From the IMG/VR virus record IMGVR_UViG_3300021963_009993, positions 1 to 64,000 of that record: a DNA stretch of 64,000 bases; one strand, given 5' to 3'. The notes under the pieces are model-generated. The model did no database searches. It saw only the letters and a list, made by a program, of their open reading frames with translations, and was not told where the DNA came from. Positions 1-8,732 of this stretch are shown here, one piece after another. The translations under genes were made by a program, and so were the position numbers. The stretch comes from a virus. Each line of letters opens with the position of its first letter. Position 1 is the first letter of the stretch.

Positions 1-761
1 CCAAATGTATCAAATTTACTTGGGAATACAAAGATGTCATGGGAAGCCAATTCAGTTGCTAATTCCTTGCCATGTAGGAATCCTGTGAATCTAATTTCTG
101 GATGAATAAACTGATAAGAATCCAAACAGATTCCATCTCCTATGATTGTCTTTTCATAAAGGTTATCCAGTTGAACAAAATCATTGAGTCCTTTTTCTGG
201 ACTAACTCTACCACAATAAACCAGACGAATCCTATCTGACTTTTCTTTTGCAACAGGAACAAACAGATCAGTATCGACTCCTCTGCTCCAAATTTTTATT
301 GGTGCAGTAAACCCATAAGATTTCAAAATAAGTATATTCTGTTCAGTAGTGGCCATGACACAGTCTGATTTGTTATGAAACCATCTTAGATACTTTTTAG
401 ATAATCTTAGTCCAAAGCCAAATGTCTTGTAGAAGAAGTTGGGAATATCTGTGTGATAAGCTGTGGTAAATTTATAACCTTTTTTGATACAATATTTTCT
501 AACAGCAAGTCCTATAATTCCTTCTGTGCTAATATGAATGTAATCTGCCCATTCTATTTGATCTTTGATTGTTTTGGTTCTGACCCAATATGGAGAACGG
601 ATATCTTTGGTGAATGGAACTTTGAAGCACCAGTAATCCAGAGGTGTTATTACTTTTACTGTATGTCCCATTTCTTCTAGTTTTTGAATGGTATTTTTTA
701 GTGTTTTAACAACGCCGTTTACTTGTGGTTCCCAAGCGTCTGTGGCTATTAATATGTTCAT
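1..761 (-). CDS. glycosyltransferase family 4 (GT4), 3' end outside window
   Basis: Reading the minus strand from the ATG at 761 gives an open frame to the window edge. It begins with a typical GT4 nucleotide-sugar transferase N-terminus (MNILIATDAWEPQVNGVV) and later has the acceptor/donor features of this fold, including a VYCGRVSPEKGL segment and a HDIFVFPSKFDTFG segment at the edge, as in alpha-mannosyltransferases of the MgtA/SQD2 type. It would transfer a sugar from a nucleotide or GDP-sugar to a glycan or lipid in the cytoplasm. Its ATG overlaps the stop of the metallophosphoesterase gene (ATGA), so the two are translationally coupled. The C-terminus is missing. Exact substrate is unknown. 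With the sugar genes at 60-64 kb it suggests glycan modification by this phage. Confidence 0.85.
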   Translation of the reverse strand, partial: MNILIATDAWEPQVNGVVKTLKNTIQKLEEMGHTVKVITPLDYWCFKVPFTKDIRSPYWVRTKTIKDQIEWADYIHISTEGIIGLAVRKYCIKKGYKFTTAYHTDIPNFFYKTFGFGLRLSKKYLRWFHNKSDCVMATTEQNILILKSYGFTAPIKIWSRGVDTDLFVPVAKEKSDRIRLVYCGRVSPEKGLNDFVQLDNLYEKTIIGDGICLDSYQFIHPEIRFTGFLHGKELATELASHDIFVFPSKFDTF

Positions 762-1429
762 ATATAATTCAGGGTAACTGCTCCTTGGTAAACGGTTAAA
801 TAGGAGCATTGTTTGTCCGTCCAGCAACCAGAATTGCCGTACCATACACCATCAACTAGAGTTGTTTCTGGGAAATGAGTATGACCACACAGGACTATAT
901 CTGCTCCGTTTTCTTTCGCATATTTCACCGCTTCATTCTTTATTCTTTCACTATTTCTCAGGAATGTCTTGCTGTTCTTTTTGGCATATACAGCCAATGA
1001 GTGACTTCGATCTAACTTTTGCATCAACCAATAAATTCCATCAGCCATAGCGGTAATTACTGGATATTTTTGTATAAAGCTATCGAATCTATCTCCATGC
1101 AGGCAAATTATTTTTTTATTATCACTTTGAAATGTATATTCTTGGAAAAATTCAAGTCCTAGAAGGTTGCTGACATATTCGTAGTGTCCATCGTGATTGC
1201 CGTTAAGCCAAATTACTTCTGTGTGTTTTGATAATTTTCTAAGGTCTTTGAGAATATGCCAATGGTGTTTAGGGAGTTTGTTGAAATTGAGACAATCGAA
1301 CAGATCACCATTGACTATGAGTCTTTGTGGCTGTAATTTATCAATTCTTTTCAGGAATTTGTCCAATACTTCTGCTTGGCAGACATCAGAGCCGAGGTGA
1401 ATGTCAGAAATGATAATTGCGTCAAGCAT
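758..1429 (-). CDS. calcineurin-like metallophosphoesterase
   Basis: A 223-residue protein with all five metallophosphoesterase signatures in order: D9-x-H11, G41-D42, G77-N-H-D80, H111-G-D and G182-H-T-H185. These ligate two metal ions. The arrangement and length resemble the UDP-2,3-diacylglucosamine hydrolase (LpxH)-like branch, but the substrate cannot be read from sequence. It is cytoplasmic, with no signal peptide. The gene is upstream of and overlaps the GT4 gene by ATGA, which suggests a shared transcript and possibly a carbohydrate or nucleotide-sugar role. Confidence is high for the fold, low for the substrate. Confidence 0.88.
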   Translation of the reverse strand: MLDAIIISDIHLGSDVCQAEVLDKFLKRIDKLQPQRLIVNGDLFDCLNFNKLPKHHWHILKDLRKLSKHTEVIWLNGNHDGHYEYVSNLLGLEFFQEYTFQSDNKKIICLHGDRFDSFIQKYPVITAMADGIYWLMQKLDRSHSLAVYAKKNSKTFLRNSERIKNEAVKYAKENGADIVLCGHTHFPETTLVDGVWYGNSGCWTDKQCSYLTVYQGAVTLNYI

Positions 1430-1508
1430 ACTTTATTTAATCATAAAGTTGCTTGGAAGTGTGTTAAATATAGAAGAAGATATATTGAAGATTTTATGAA
1501 GGAGAATT

Positions 1509-1622
1509 ATGGAAGAATATAAACCAACTTGGTGGGAACTTATAATAATGTGGAGTATTATTTTATTAATTCCAGCGTTAATTTTCTGGGCTGGTTATCT
1601 GGTTGGAAAGGATAATAAATGA
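1509..1622 (+). CDS. small single-pass membrane protein (37 aa)
   Basis: ATG at 1509 follows AAGGAG. The product has a short polar start (MEEYKPTWWE), one hydrophobic helix (about residues 11-32) and a short basic tail (GKDNK). Its TGA overlaps the ATG of the next gene (ATGA), so the pair is coupled. No family recognised. The role could be an inner-membrane accessory protein or an antiholin-like protein, but nothing in the sequence decides this. Confidence 0.6.
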   Translation: MEEYKPTWWELIIMWSIILLIPALIFWAGYLVGKDNK

Positions 1623-1966
1623 TTACATTCAAAACATTTATGGAAAACAATTCTTCAAAAGTTTTCTACCATGTAACTACTCAAGAAAATTACCATAAAA
1701 TTATGCAACATGGTCTTGTGCCAAATGTTGGAGCAAGATCGGCAAAATTAGAAGAGCAGCCTCAAATTTTTTTATTTACTGATAAAGAATCGATGGAAGA
1801 TGCAGTTGCAAATTGGCTTGGCGATGAGTTTGACGAGGATAAAGAGCTTGTTGTTTTACAAGTATCTTTACCTCAAGACTTCCCAATTCAAGTAAACGGT
1901 GGAGAGGCTACGACAACAACACCAATTCCTGCAAAATACATTCAATTAACAAACATACAAGTATGA
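1619..1966 (+). CDS. ART-fold-like protein with capsid-targeting-like leader
   Basis: 115 residues. The start MITFKTFMENN matches the leader shared by many proteins here. After it comes VFYHVTTQENYHKIMQHGLVP, then IFLFTDKESMEDA, then a V-L-Q-V-S-L-P strand. The H-V-T / GLVP / IFLFTD order is the layout of small ADP-ribosyltransferase or RNA 2'-phosphotransferase-like domains common in phages. A catalytic activity is inferred, not shown. The gene is coupled to the small membrane gene upstream and to a 58-residue ORF downstream (ATGA at 1963). It is probably packaged in the virion if the leader acts as in T4. Confidence 0.6.
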   Translation: MITFKTFMENNSSKVFYHVTTQENYHKIMQHGLVPNVGARSAKLEEQPQIFLFTDKESMEDAVANWLGDEFDEDKELVVLQVSLPQDFPIQVNGGEATTTTPIPAKYIQLTNIQV

Positions 1967-2139
1967 TCCTTAAACACGCAGCAATCCCTGAAGGAGACAC
2001 ATTCCCAAATGGAACATTCTTTTTTAAGAGAAGAGTTTTTGGATTCTTGTGCCCTCAGAGTGCAGCGTTTAGGACACACCAAGCATTAGGATTTGGGAAT
2101 TGGTACACTAGTCATTGCTGGAAGTTTGAGGATTTGTAA
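1963..2139 (+). CDS. hypothetical 58-aa protein
   Basis: An open frame starting in the ATGA overlap with the preceding ART-like gene and ending at TAA 2137-2139. It is rich in F, G, R and aromatic residues (FFFKRRVFGFLC, GNWYTSHCWKF). No family recognised. Its composition resembles the group of small aromatic/Cys/Ser-rich ORFs at 4410-5425. It is supported by the start-stop overlap only. Confidence 0.45.
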   Translation: MILKHAAIPEGDTFPNGTFFFKRRVFGFLCPQSAAFRTHQALGFGNWYTSHCWKFEDL

Positions 2140-2146
2140 TAATCAG

Positions 2147-2154
2147 CATAAATA
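2147..2154 (+). promoter_or_regulatory. T4-like late promoter box (CATAAATA)
   Basis: CATAAATA lies 6 bases before the ATG at 2161, with no Shine-Dalgarno between. The box matches the T4 late consensus TATAAATA except for its first base. In T4 the transcription start is a few bases after the box, so the transcript would begin at or next to the AUG. Confidence 0.6.
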
Positions 2155-2160
2155 AATATT

Positions 2161-4350
2161 ATGAATTTCAAAGAATGGTTTTTGATTATTGAATCAAAAG
2201 AAGAAAAAGAATTAGCCCTGCAATTAGCTGGAGATCAAGAAATCTTACAGCAATTAAACAACGAAATACCACAAAATCAAAAAGATACTGATAAATTACT
2301 GCTTTTGGCAGCTTATTACTACTCACAAAACAATAATCTCAATCAAATAAAAACGGATATTAAAGACTACATAGCTCTACTTAAAAACAACAGAATTCCT
2401 TTGATAATGGTGGATTTAAAAACCAAAAAGCCACCAAAAGACTATTTGACATGGACTCAAGAAATTCACGGACACCAAGCTGAGGAAGAATTCAAGCAAA
2501 AAAAGAAATACACACCCAGCGATATTGATTTTCAAAGTGAAAAACCAATAATGACTAGTCCAGATGGCAAAATAAAAGTCTATGAATCCAATTCACCACA
2601 ACAATGCATCATACTTGGAAAAGGTCAGAAATTTTGTGTTTCACAACCGGGAAACACAATGTGGAAAAGTTATAGAGATACTAAAGGTAGCACATTTTAC
2701 TTCGTCTATGACTATACAAGAAATGATGAGTTGAGTATCGTGGTTATTGATCAAAACTATCATGGAACACAATTAACAGACATAAGAAACAAAACAGGAA
2801 CAACAAAAGACCCGTTTACTGGCGAAAATACAAACAAACCAGATTCTTATTTAAAGTATCTTCAACAAAATGGAATTGATGTTAAAAAATTGATTAATAA
2901 GCCAAAAACAAAACAGGAAAAACTAGAAGATAAAAAACTAGGGGAAGAGAATGACAAATTGGATTGGTTCGTTTCATTGACACCACAGGAAAAATCAAAT
3001 TACATCGGAAGAGGACATCTTTTGTCCAATAAACAATTTGACTATTTGTGGAAGAACAGATTCATGAGTTTGTTGGAACAATATGTCAAGACTGGATTGA
3101 AATTACAACCATATCAAATAAGCAAAATTGCTACCAATATAGACCTGAAGAAGAATTATGTTCACAACAGAATGATTGCAAACAATCATGATTTTAACAT
3201 AAGTGAATATGAATGGGATTTGTTGAACGATCAACAAAAAAATGAAATTAGTGAATATCCCAAGGCGAATATTAGGAAAGCGTTTGAACTAAACAATAAT
3301 AAACTTATCAAATACTTGGTTGAAAAGGGTGCTGAGATTGGAGATTTGGCAAAAACTGCTGCCATAAACAAAAACATTGACCTTATGAAATATCTGATTG
3401 ACAAGGGTGCGGACATTGAAGGAACCACAGTAGACGATTTAGCCTACTGGGGAGATTTAAGTCTTATGAAATATTTGATTGATGAAAAGAAAGTCAAGTT
3501 TACAGATCGGATACTTACTCAAGCAGCAGGTTCAGGAAACTTAGAACTTGTTAAATATTTAATAAAGAAAGTTGCCAAAATTGAATCCGACACAGTAAGG
3601 TATGCAGCGGATAGTGGTAACTTTGAACTGGTTAAATACTTGGTGGACGAGGGTGGTGAAATCGATGAGCATGCAGTAAGCAGAGCAGCAAAGAGTGGAA
3701 ATCAAGAATTAGTTGAATACCTAGTAGATCGTCATGGCCAAATTGATGATAAAGCCTTGGATAACGCATCAAAAAGTGGAAATTTAGAACTAGTAAAATA
3801 TTTGGTACAAAAAGGTGCCAAGATTGACAAAGAAATAAAACCTACATCAGTATTTAGTATTGATCCTGTTAATTCAGCAATAAGGTCTGGCAATGCCGAG
3901 CTTGTAGAATACTTGGTTGATACAGAAAAAATGCATATGAATAGAACATATGCATTATATCATGCATTGCATTCTGGAAGTGTGCCTTTGGTCAAATATT
4001 TGGTAGACAAAAAACATCTTCCAATTGAAGACAACGCATTGGGAATAGCAGCAAGAGAAGGACACTTGGATTTAACAAAATACTTACTTGATGAAAAACA
4101 TGTGCCCTTAGATGAAAGAATAGTCTCTGAGGCAGCAAGTTCTGGAAACTTAGAACTTGTTAAATATTTAATTGATGTCAAAAAAGCAAAAATACCAGAT
4201 GACACATTACGATATGCCCTGTCCTCAACAAATATGGAACTAATAAAATATCTTGTTGATGAAAAAAATGTCCCAGTAGAAGAAGATGTGGTATTTGAAT
4301 TTTCTAGAAACCCAGAGATAAAACAATATCTCATGAATAAAATTAAATAG
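2161..4350 (+). CDS. ankyrin-repeat protein with capsid-targeting-like leader
   Basis: 729 residues. The leader MNFKEWFLIIES is followed by a domain (about 60-330) with the segment CIILGKGQKFCVSQPGN, then W-K-S-Y-R-D and FYFVYDYTRND, seen also in the paralogue at 42656-44332. From about residue 370 there are roughly eleven ankyrin-type repeats of about 32 residues, each with a (E/D)LVKYL(V/I) core. Ankyrins bind proteins, so a host target is likely. The leader ends in I-I-E, which fits the T4 prohead-protease consensus (L/I)-x-E. No Shine-Dalgarno is seen; a late box lies 6 bases upstream. It differs from its paralogue mainly by having more repeats. Confidence 0.8.
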   Translation: MNFKEWFLIIESKEEKELALQLAGDQEILQQLNNEIPQNQKDTDKLLLLAAYYYSQNNNLNQIKTDIKDYIALLKNNRIPLIMVDLKTKKPPKDYLTWTQEIHGHQAEEEFKQKKKYTPSDIDFQSEKPIMTSPDGKIKVYESNSPQQCIILGKGQKFCVSQPGNTMWKSYRDTKGSTFYFVYDYTRNDELSIVVIDQNYHGTQLTDIRNKTGTTKDPFTGENTNKPDSYLKYLQQNGIDVKKLINKPKTKQEKLEDKKLGEENDKLDWFVSLTPQEKSNYIGRGHLLSNKQFDYLWKNRFMSLLEQYVKTGLKLQPYQISKIATNIDLKKNYVHNRMIANNHDFNISEYEWDLLNDQQKNEISEYPKANIRKAFELNNNKLIKYLVEKGAEIGDLAKTAAINKNIDLMKYLIDKGADIEGTTVDDLAYWGDLSLMKYLIDEKKVKFTDRILTQAAGSGNLELVKYLIKKVAKIESDTVRYAADSGNFELVKYLVDEGGEIDEHAVSRAAKSGNQELVEYLVDRHGQIDDKALDNASKSGNLELVKYLVQKGAKIDKEIKPTSVFSIDPVNSAIRSGNAELVEYLVDTEKMHMNRTYALYHALHSGSVPLVKYLVDKKHLPIEDNALGIAAREGHLDLTKYLLDEKHVPLDERIVSEAASSGNLELVKYLIDVKKAKIPDDTLRYALSSTNMELIKYLVDEKNVPVEEDVVFEFSRNPEIKQYLMNKIK

Positions 4351-4409
4351 AGTTGATTCAAAAAACACTTTTTGCTTTAATAGTTGTTGTTTGAGGATTT
4401 GTTCTAACG

Positions 4410-4589
4410 ATGCATGCTTTCAACTTTCATAAAAATGTCCTAAGCGACTTGAATGGCTATCACTTTTCTGTTAACTTTTGCGACGAAGTTTACAGCAACA
4501 GTTTCGTTGCAGTTTTAAATTTATTTTCAAGACCAACGGCAAGCAGAGCTTTTGGTTATCAAGTTAATTCAATCATATTGGTGTCTTAA
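4410..4589 (+). CDS. small ORF 1 of a coupled cluster (59 aa)
   Basis: Starts at ATG 4410 after TTGAGGATTTG and ends at TAA 4587-4589, which overlaps the next ATG (TAATG). The product is rich in F, N, S and V (MHAFNFHKNVLSDLNGYHF). No family recognised. The tight start-stop overlap with the next frame supports translation. Confidence 0.4.
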   Translation: MHAFNFHKNVLSDLNGYHFSVNFCDEVYSNSFVAVLNLFSRPTASRAFGYQVNSIILVS

Positions 4590-4771
4590 TGCGACTAGAT
4601 ATGATTTTTCAAAAAAGCAGAGCATATCTTTTTGCCAGAGGGGAACAAATTTCTTGGCATAATGGCAGTTGGGCTAGTGGCCTAAAAGAAAAAAAGCCAA
4701 GATCAGAATGTTTTTCTACCAGCCAACAGGATATGATTGTTTACGGTAAAATCTTCAACAAGTGGTTCTAA
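4589..4771 (+). CDS. small ORF 2 of a coupled cluster (60 aa)
   Basis: ATG 4589 overlaps the stop of ORF 1. The product has aromatic and basic residues (MRLDMIFQKSRAYLFARGEQ, SWHNGSWASG). It contains one Cys and three Trp. Unknown function. The next ATG follows its stop after one base. Confidence 0.4.
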   Translation: MRLDMIFQKSRAYLFARGEQISWHNGSWASGLKEKKPRSECFSTSQQDMIVYGKIFNKWF

Positions 4772-4772
4772 C

Positions 4773-4919
4773 ATGGAAACTCGCATTAAAGCTTTTAGTT
4801 ATCGAATAGGATTCAGTAGTTTTATCAGAATGTACCCTAAATCATGTTTTATTGGAATTACTTACTACTCAGGGGCATTTAACAGAGATAAAATAAGAAG
4901 TGAAATTTGGGGTGATTAA
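4773..4919 (+). CDS. small ORF 3 of a coupled cluster (48 aa)
   Basis: ATG 4773 is one base after the stop of ORF 2. The product METRIKAFSYRIGFSSFIRM... is rich in aromatic residues, Ser and Ile. No family recognised. No independent ribosome-binding site, so expression would depend on coupling. Confidence 0.35.
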   Translation: METRIKAFSYRIGFSSFIRMYPKSCFIGITYYSGAFNRDKIRSEIWGD

Positions 4920-5025
4920 TCGCTTGACAAAAGAGATTAATTTGTTAGTCTAGTTAAGTCGGTTTGTCTTGTAGACAGATTGGCGTTAGGAATCCTGTGG
5001 GAAACCTATCCGAGCCACAAAGACC

Positions 5026-5053
5026 CCTGTCAGCAATGATTGGGGTCTTTGTG
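5026..5053. other. perfect 12-bp inverted repeat (hairpin)
   Basis: CACAAAGACCCC at 5026-5037 pairs perfectly with GGGGTCTTTGTG at 5042-5053, leaving a very short loop region. It lies between small ORFs 3 and 4, just before the ATG at 5055. There is no U tract, so it is not a standard intrinsic terminator; it could control ORF 4 translation or end a small RNA that would start near the TTGACA-like sequence at 4924. Confidence 0.55.
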
Positions 5054-5054
5054 T

Positions 5055-5255
5055 ATGGAGACTTGTATGATCTTAAGAAATACAAGCTGGTCATCAGTCT
5101 ATTTGTTCAGCAATGGATTCATGTATAGCTTTGCACACTTAGGTGAAATGGATTATTCATTCAATTGGACAAGACATTATCAGCAATCAACAGAAATTAG
5201 CCATGCCTTTTCTACCAAGACTTGGCGTGGTAGATGCTGGAGCAAAAACATATGA
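5055..5255 (+). CDS. small ORF 4 of a coupled cluster (66 aa)
   Basis: ATG 5055 lies directly after a 12-bp hairpin, and the stop TGA 5253-5255 overlaps the ATG of ORF 5 (ATGA). The product is rich in Ser, Trp, Tyr and Phe (NTSWSSVYLFSNGFMYSF). An in-frame upstream ATG at 5040 lies inside the hairpin and is less likely. Unknown function. Confidence 0.4.
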   Translation: METCMILRNTSWSSVYLFSNGFMYSFAHLGEMDYSFNWTRHYQQSTEISHAFSTKTWRGRCWSKNI

Positions 5256-5425
5256 TCCATAAAATAAACTGCCGGTGCAGAAACCCATCAAGAAGTTCTT
5301 GGCTTCACGGCAGAGGAATGAGTCCTTTGTTTGTCAATGAATATTATTATGTGCGTATTTTCGCAAATCATGTCTATTGGTGTAATGTCTTTTGCGGTAG
5401 TCAAGGTAGCTCCATGCGAATTTGA
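5252..5425 (+). CDS. small ORF 5 of a coupled cluster (57 aa)
   Basis: ATG 5252 overlaps the stop of ORF 4. The product has five Cys (CRCRN near the start, CNVFCG near the end), several Tyr and Arg. Cys spacing does not match a known zinc ribbon. Function unknown. A bidirectional terminator follows at 5442. Confidence 0.4.
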   Translation: MIHKINCRCRNPSRSSWLHGRGMSPLFVNEYYYVRIFANHVYWCNVFCGSQGSSMRI

Positions 5426-5441
5426 CATTTGCAAATCCAAT

Positions 5442-5473
5442 AAAAAAAGCCACCTAAAAAGGTGGCTTTTTTC
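5442..5473. terminator. bidirectional intrinsic terminator
   Basis: AGCCACCT-AAAA-AGGTGGCT with an A tract on the left and a T tract on the right. It can end both the plus-strand small ORFs and the minus-strand gene ending at 5489. Confidence 0.9.
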
Positions 5474-5488
5474 TGTAGTTTAAAATAC

Positions 5489-7762
5489 TTAATTGACTCT
5501 TTGGATGAATCCTAAATCTTCCAATTGTTGAATATCATTGTTGAATTCTTCTCCATCTTTAATTTCAACAACTTTGACTTTGTGACTGTCACTTGTATCT
5601 GTCAAAGTCATATAGCCAGTTCTCTGCATGGATTTCCCATTTATTATGGATGTATCCAAATTTCCAGAGCAAGCTTCGGTTGACATTAATGCTGGTGTGA
5701 GAACCAAATCGTAATCGGTAACAATATTTGTTGGGCCTATGGCACCATTCTTCATTATTTCAACAAAAGCTGATGCTAAGTTGACTCTTTCCTCAGATGT
5801 CAAAGGTTGGTGATCTCCCTTGGTAACAAGAATGTAAAATATTTCTCTTCTATCTGAAATGTTGGCAATTGCGTGATCATCTCTTTCTGTTGTCGGGTCA
5901 TACAAATGGTCTATTCCATTTGAGTTTCCAGGCACTATGATGATGCCGTTGTAGGATGGATCGCTAGTGTCCCATAAGCCTCTGTAATAGCATGTGTACT
6001 CTTGTCCATATGCTTGAATGGAAAAGACATCTATTTCGATTTCGCCACCACCATCTGCACCACTATTACCAGCTATCGAGAAGTCAACAACACTTGTATC
6101 GGTGGCAACTAATGCCAATAGACCCGGATACATAGCTGTAAAATAACGACTTCCAGCACCAAATTTATTGACAGAACTTACAGTAACACTATCGTTTCTG
6201 GTTGGTTTGTAAGCAAAACTATATTCTTCCAAACTGTTATATAAATCATCATTGTCAGCAGGTGTATGTGTGAAAGGTATTGAATTTACTTTAATAAAAT
6301 TAAAATATAAATTTTGAACAACAGCTGTGGCACCGATTCCATCACCTACTATTTGTATTTCAGGTGTGGCATAAAAACCATCTCCTTGGTTTGTTATGTC
6401 AATCGAGGTTATTGAACCAGCATCATCGAAATATACTAGTGTTTCTGCGCCTGTGTTGCCCCCACCAACAAAAACAACATTTGCTGTTGTATAGCCACTA
6501 CCACCATTTGTTACTTGTATGTAACTGATACTTCTTCTGAATGGTTGTGTCAATGATGTGTTGAAAAATGTGCCACCATCTTCAAGGTCTTCACCACCAT
6601 CGCTAATACCCCAATATGTGATCGTTGATAATTGTGGCAATCCACCACCCAAGAATTCTCCAGTAGTGACATTATATTTAACAAGTTTAAAATATGGCTT
6701 GTTGAATTCACCACCAATTAATACCTCGGTAGGAGAATACATCACTATTGAATAAACTTCTTCTTCTACATCGTAAGGGTTATTCCAAGGTTTGTGAGTA
6801 CCATCAGAATTCAAACAAGCAACTTTTAGTTGTATGGTATTCATGATGTTTGTGAAATCACCACCAACAATCATTGAATCGTCTGGAAGAACTTTTATGG
6901 CAAGAACGCCTGCATCTGATCCAGAATTCAAACCAAAACTGTCATCCAGAGAACCATCTGCATTCAACCTAGCTATTTTGTTGTGAGTAGAAGCATCAAC
7001 AGTATCAAAATACCCTACAACAATGATTTTGCCATCACTCTGAAAATCAAAATCTACTAATTCATCATTAAAATTAACACTACTGAAACTTCCATTGGGA
7101 ATTCCAAGAATATTACATGACTTCATATTGTCATATGATGCCAAATAAAGCATATTGCTTCTATTTTTAATACTAGATACTCCATTTGTCAGATAACCTG
7201 AAATGTTATTTGTGAATTCTGTGTCAAGAACACCGTAGGAATCTAACTTGACAAGATATTGAACTGGTGTGCCGTTATAAGAACTGAAAAAGCCACCAAC
7301 ATACATAGAGTTGTCATTGTTGACTAATATTGATTGACAATCACCATCAAAACCACTAAGACCACTAGCAAATGTCACATCAAGCGTACCATCAGAATTC
7401 AATCTTGCAATCTTGTTGCATGTAGTTGCTCCTACAGAAGTGAATGCCCCAACAATTATTATCTTACCGTCTGACTGCAAAGCAATTTCTCTTACATCAG
7501 AATCCAAGTCTAAATTAGGAAATGACTCATCCATGCTGAAATCAGCATTTAATCTGAATAAATATTGCCCAGAATCCGATGCAATCAATATCTTTCCGTC
7601 AGCTTGCTTGCACATGGCACGGACAGTTATTGAACAATTATTTCCAGTACTATTGCATCTGTCATAATCATCGCTAAAATAAAATTTATTCGATACTTGA
7701 TTGGTAATTAAAGCATGATACTGATTCAAATTATTCAAATATTGTTGTATTAATGTGGACAT
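5489..7762 (-). CDS. delta-60 repeat beta-propeller protein, probable virion structural protein
   Basis: 757 residues, start ATG 7762 after AAGGAAA. The first half holds several delta-60 (DUF5122-type) repeats with the core SDGKIIIVG...KIARLNSDGTLD, which form a beta-propeller. The second half includes a Gly-rich stretch (YTTANVVFVGGGN, GDGIGATAVV) and a C-terminal domain with LTSEERVNLASAFVEIM. No signal peptide. It lies directly after the tail-fibre-like gene at 7783-8295 on the same strand, so a tail or fibre role is likely. The function is inferred from repeat type and context. Confidence 0.75.
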   Translation of the reverse strand: MSTLIQQYLNNLNQYHALITNQVSNKFYFSDDYDRCNSTGNNCSITVRAMCKQADGKILIASDSGQYLFRLNADFSMDESFPNLDLDSDVREIALQSDGKIIIVGAFTSVGATTCNKIARLNSDGTLDVTFASGLSGFDGDCQSILVNNDNSMYVGGFFSSYNGTPVQYLVKLDSYGVLDTEFTNNISGYLTNGVSSIKNRSNMLYLASYDNMKSCNILGIPNGSFSSVNFNDELVDFDFQSDGKIIVVGYFDTVDASTHNKIARLNADGSLDDSFGLNSGSDAGVLAIKVLPDDSMIVGGDFTNIMNTIQLKVACLNSDGTHKPWNNPYDVEEEVYSIVMYSPTEVLIGGEFNKPYFKLVKYNVTTGEFLGGGLPQLSTITYWGISDGGEDLEDGGTFFNTSLTQPFRRSISYIQVTNGGSGYTTANVVFVGGGNTGAETLVYFDDAGSITSIDITNQGDGFYATPEIQIVGDGIGATAVVQNLYFNFIKVNSIPFTHTPADNDDLYNSLEEYSFAYKPTRNDSVTVSSVNKFGAGSRYFTAMYPGLLALVATDTSVVDFSIAGNSGADGGGEIEIDVFSIQAYGQEYTCYYRGLWDTSDPSYNGIIIVPGNSNGIDHLYDPTTERDDHAIANISDRREIFYILVTKGDHQPLTSEERVNLASAFVEIMKNGAIGPTNIVTDYDLVLTPALMSTEACSGNLDTSIINGKSMQRTGYMTLTDTSDSHKVKVVEIKDGEEFNNDIQQLEDLGFIQRVN

Positions 7763-7782
7763 TATTTTTCCTTTGTATTATA

Positions 7783-8295
7783 TTACCAAGTTGACAAACC
7801 AGCCCTTTTCCATATTTGGGTAGTACCATCGTAATTACCCGTGCAATAATATACAAAACTACTATCAAAAGCCACCATTCCTAAAGTATCCCCAACAGCA
7901 CCAATAGAAGCGGTCGGAGCTACAGATGTTGGAAATGTTGTTCTGCCATTCGCATCAAAATTCCACTTCTTCTCACCAGCACCACCATTCTGCCAATTTG
8001 AAAACAATTGAACAGCATTTTCTGTAACATAAATATTGCCAGCACCAGTACCATTACCGTCTGAACCATAAGAATAAACATAAATATGGTCGGAACTTTG
8101 ACTTGATCTGATATTCAATCCAGTATCAGAAGCACCATCAAACAAATAATGACCCTTCTGAAGCATCAAACCCTCAGACTCCAATACAGATGAAGCCAAA
8201 TTCAAATTGTCGCTTTTCACAACATCATTGAATGATTTGGGCAGAATATTGTCTGCTGCACCCGGTCCAGTACCCTCAGTTGTTGTTGCACCCAT
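7783..8295 (-). CDS. tail fibre-like structural protein
   Basis: 170 residues from the ATG at 8295, chosen because AAGGAGC precedes it; an upstream in-frame ATG at 8325 has no such site. The C-terminus (TLGMVAFDSSFVYYCTGNYD, then GTTQIWKRAG) is a motif seen at the ends of many phage fibre or baseplate-decoration proteins. The middle is Gly/Asn/Ser-rich with beta-like strands. It is upstream of the delta-60 gene with a 20-base gap. Likely part of the virion surface. Confidence 0.65.
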   Translation of the reverse strand: MGATTTEGTGPGAADNILPKSFNDVVKSDNLNLASSVLESEGLMLQKGHYLFDGASDTGLNIRSSQSSDHIYVYSYGSDGNGTGAGNIYVTENAVQLFSNWQNGGAGEKKWNFDANGRTTFPTSVAPTASIGAVGDTLGMVAFDSSFVYYCTGNYDGTTQIWKRAGLSTW

Positions 8296-8314
8296 AGTTT
8301 GCTCCTTTTCATGA

Positions 8315-8322
8315 TATTTATT
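8315..8322 (-). promoter_or_regulatory. T4-like late promoter box (AATAAATA)
   Basis: On the minus strand AATAAATA precedes the fibre-like gene by about 19 bases, leaving room for the AAGGAGC ribosome-binding site. Confidence 0.45.
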
Positions 8323-8384
8323 CAAATTTCGCTTTATTTTTAAATCAGATCAGTTAAAATCTACTGAATCAAGAGAGGGCTACT

Positions 8385-8732
8385 ATGATTGCGATTATTT
8401 GCACAGATGGACAATTAAGCCACAAAGACATTCAAAGAGAATGCATCAAACAAAAATGGATTCCATTGTTAACTCTTAAATCACAAGAAAAAACAATACT
8501 TCCAGTATTCAATCTTGCCGATATAGCTTACAAATTCGTTGTGAGAAATCTGCCAAAAGAATGGAAACATGGTTGTGTGCATCTGACAAATGATGACATT
8601 GCAACAATCATCAAAAAAAATTGGACTATACAACCAATGGATTTCCCCAGAAAAATAAAAGATAACCCAGAATTTGAAATGTCTTTTGAAATCCACGAAT
8701 TCACAGAAGAACCAGACTACAGGATGGGCTAA
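8385..8732 (+). CDS. hypothetical protein (115 aa)
   Basis: ATG 8385 follows GAGAGGG. No domain recognised. It starts with MIAIICTDGQLSHKDIQREC and contains PKEWKHGCVHLTNDDIA, both compatible with a small alpha/beta fold. No signal peptide. It runs on the plus strand between two minus-strand genes and is followed at once by a tiny membrane ORF (TAAATG). Confidence 0.6.
   Translation: MIAIICTDGQLSHKDIQRECIKQKWIPLLTLKSQEKTILPVFNLADIAYKFVVRNLPKEWKHGCVHLTNDDIATIIKKNWTIQPMDFPRKIKDNPEFEMSFEIHEFTEEPDYRMG

Noticed and set aside
4920-5025. Possible structured RNA or tRNA-like sequence upstream of small ORF 4
   Set aside because: A TTGACA-like box and local hairpins are present, but no cloverleaf or known RNA family could be folded convincingly; only the 12-bp hairpin at 5026 is kept.
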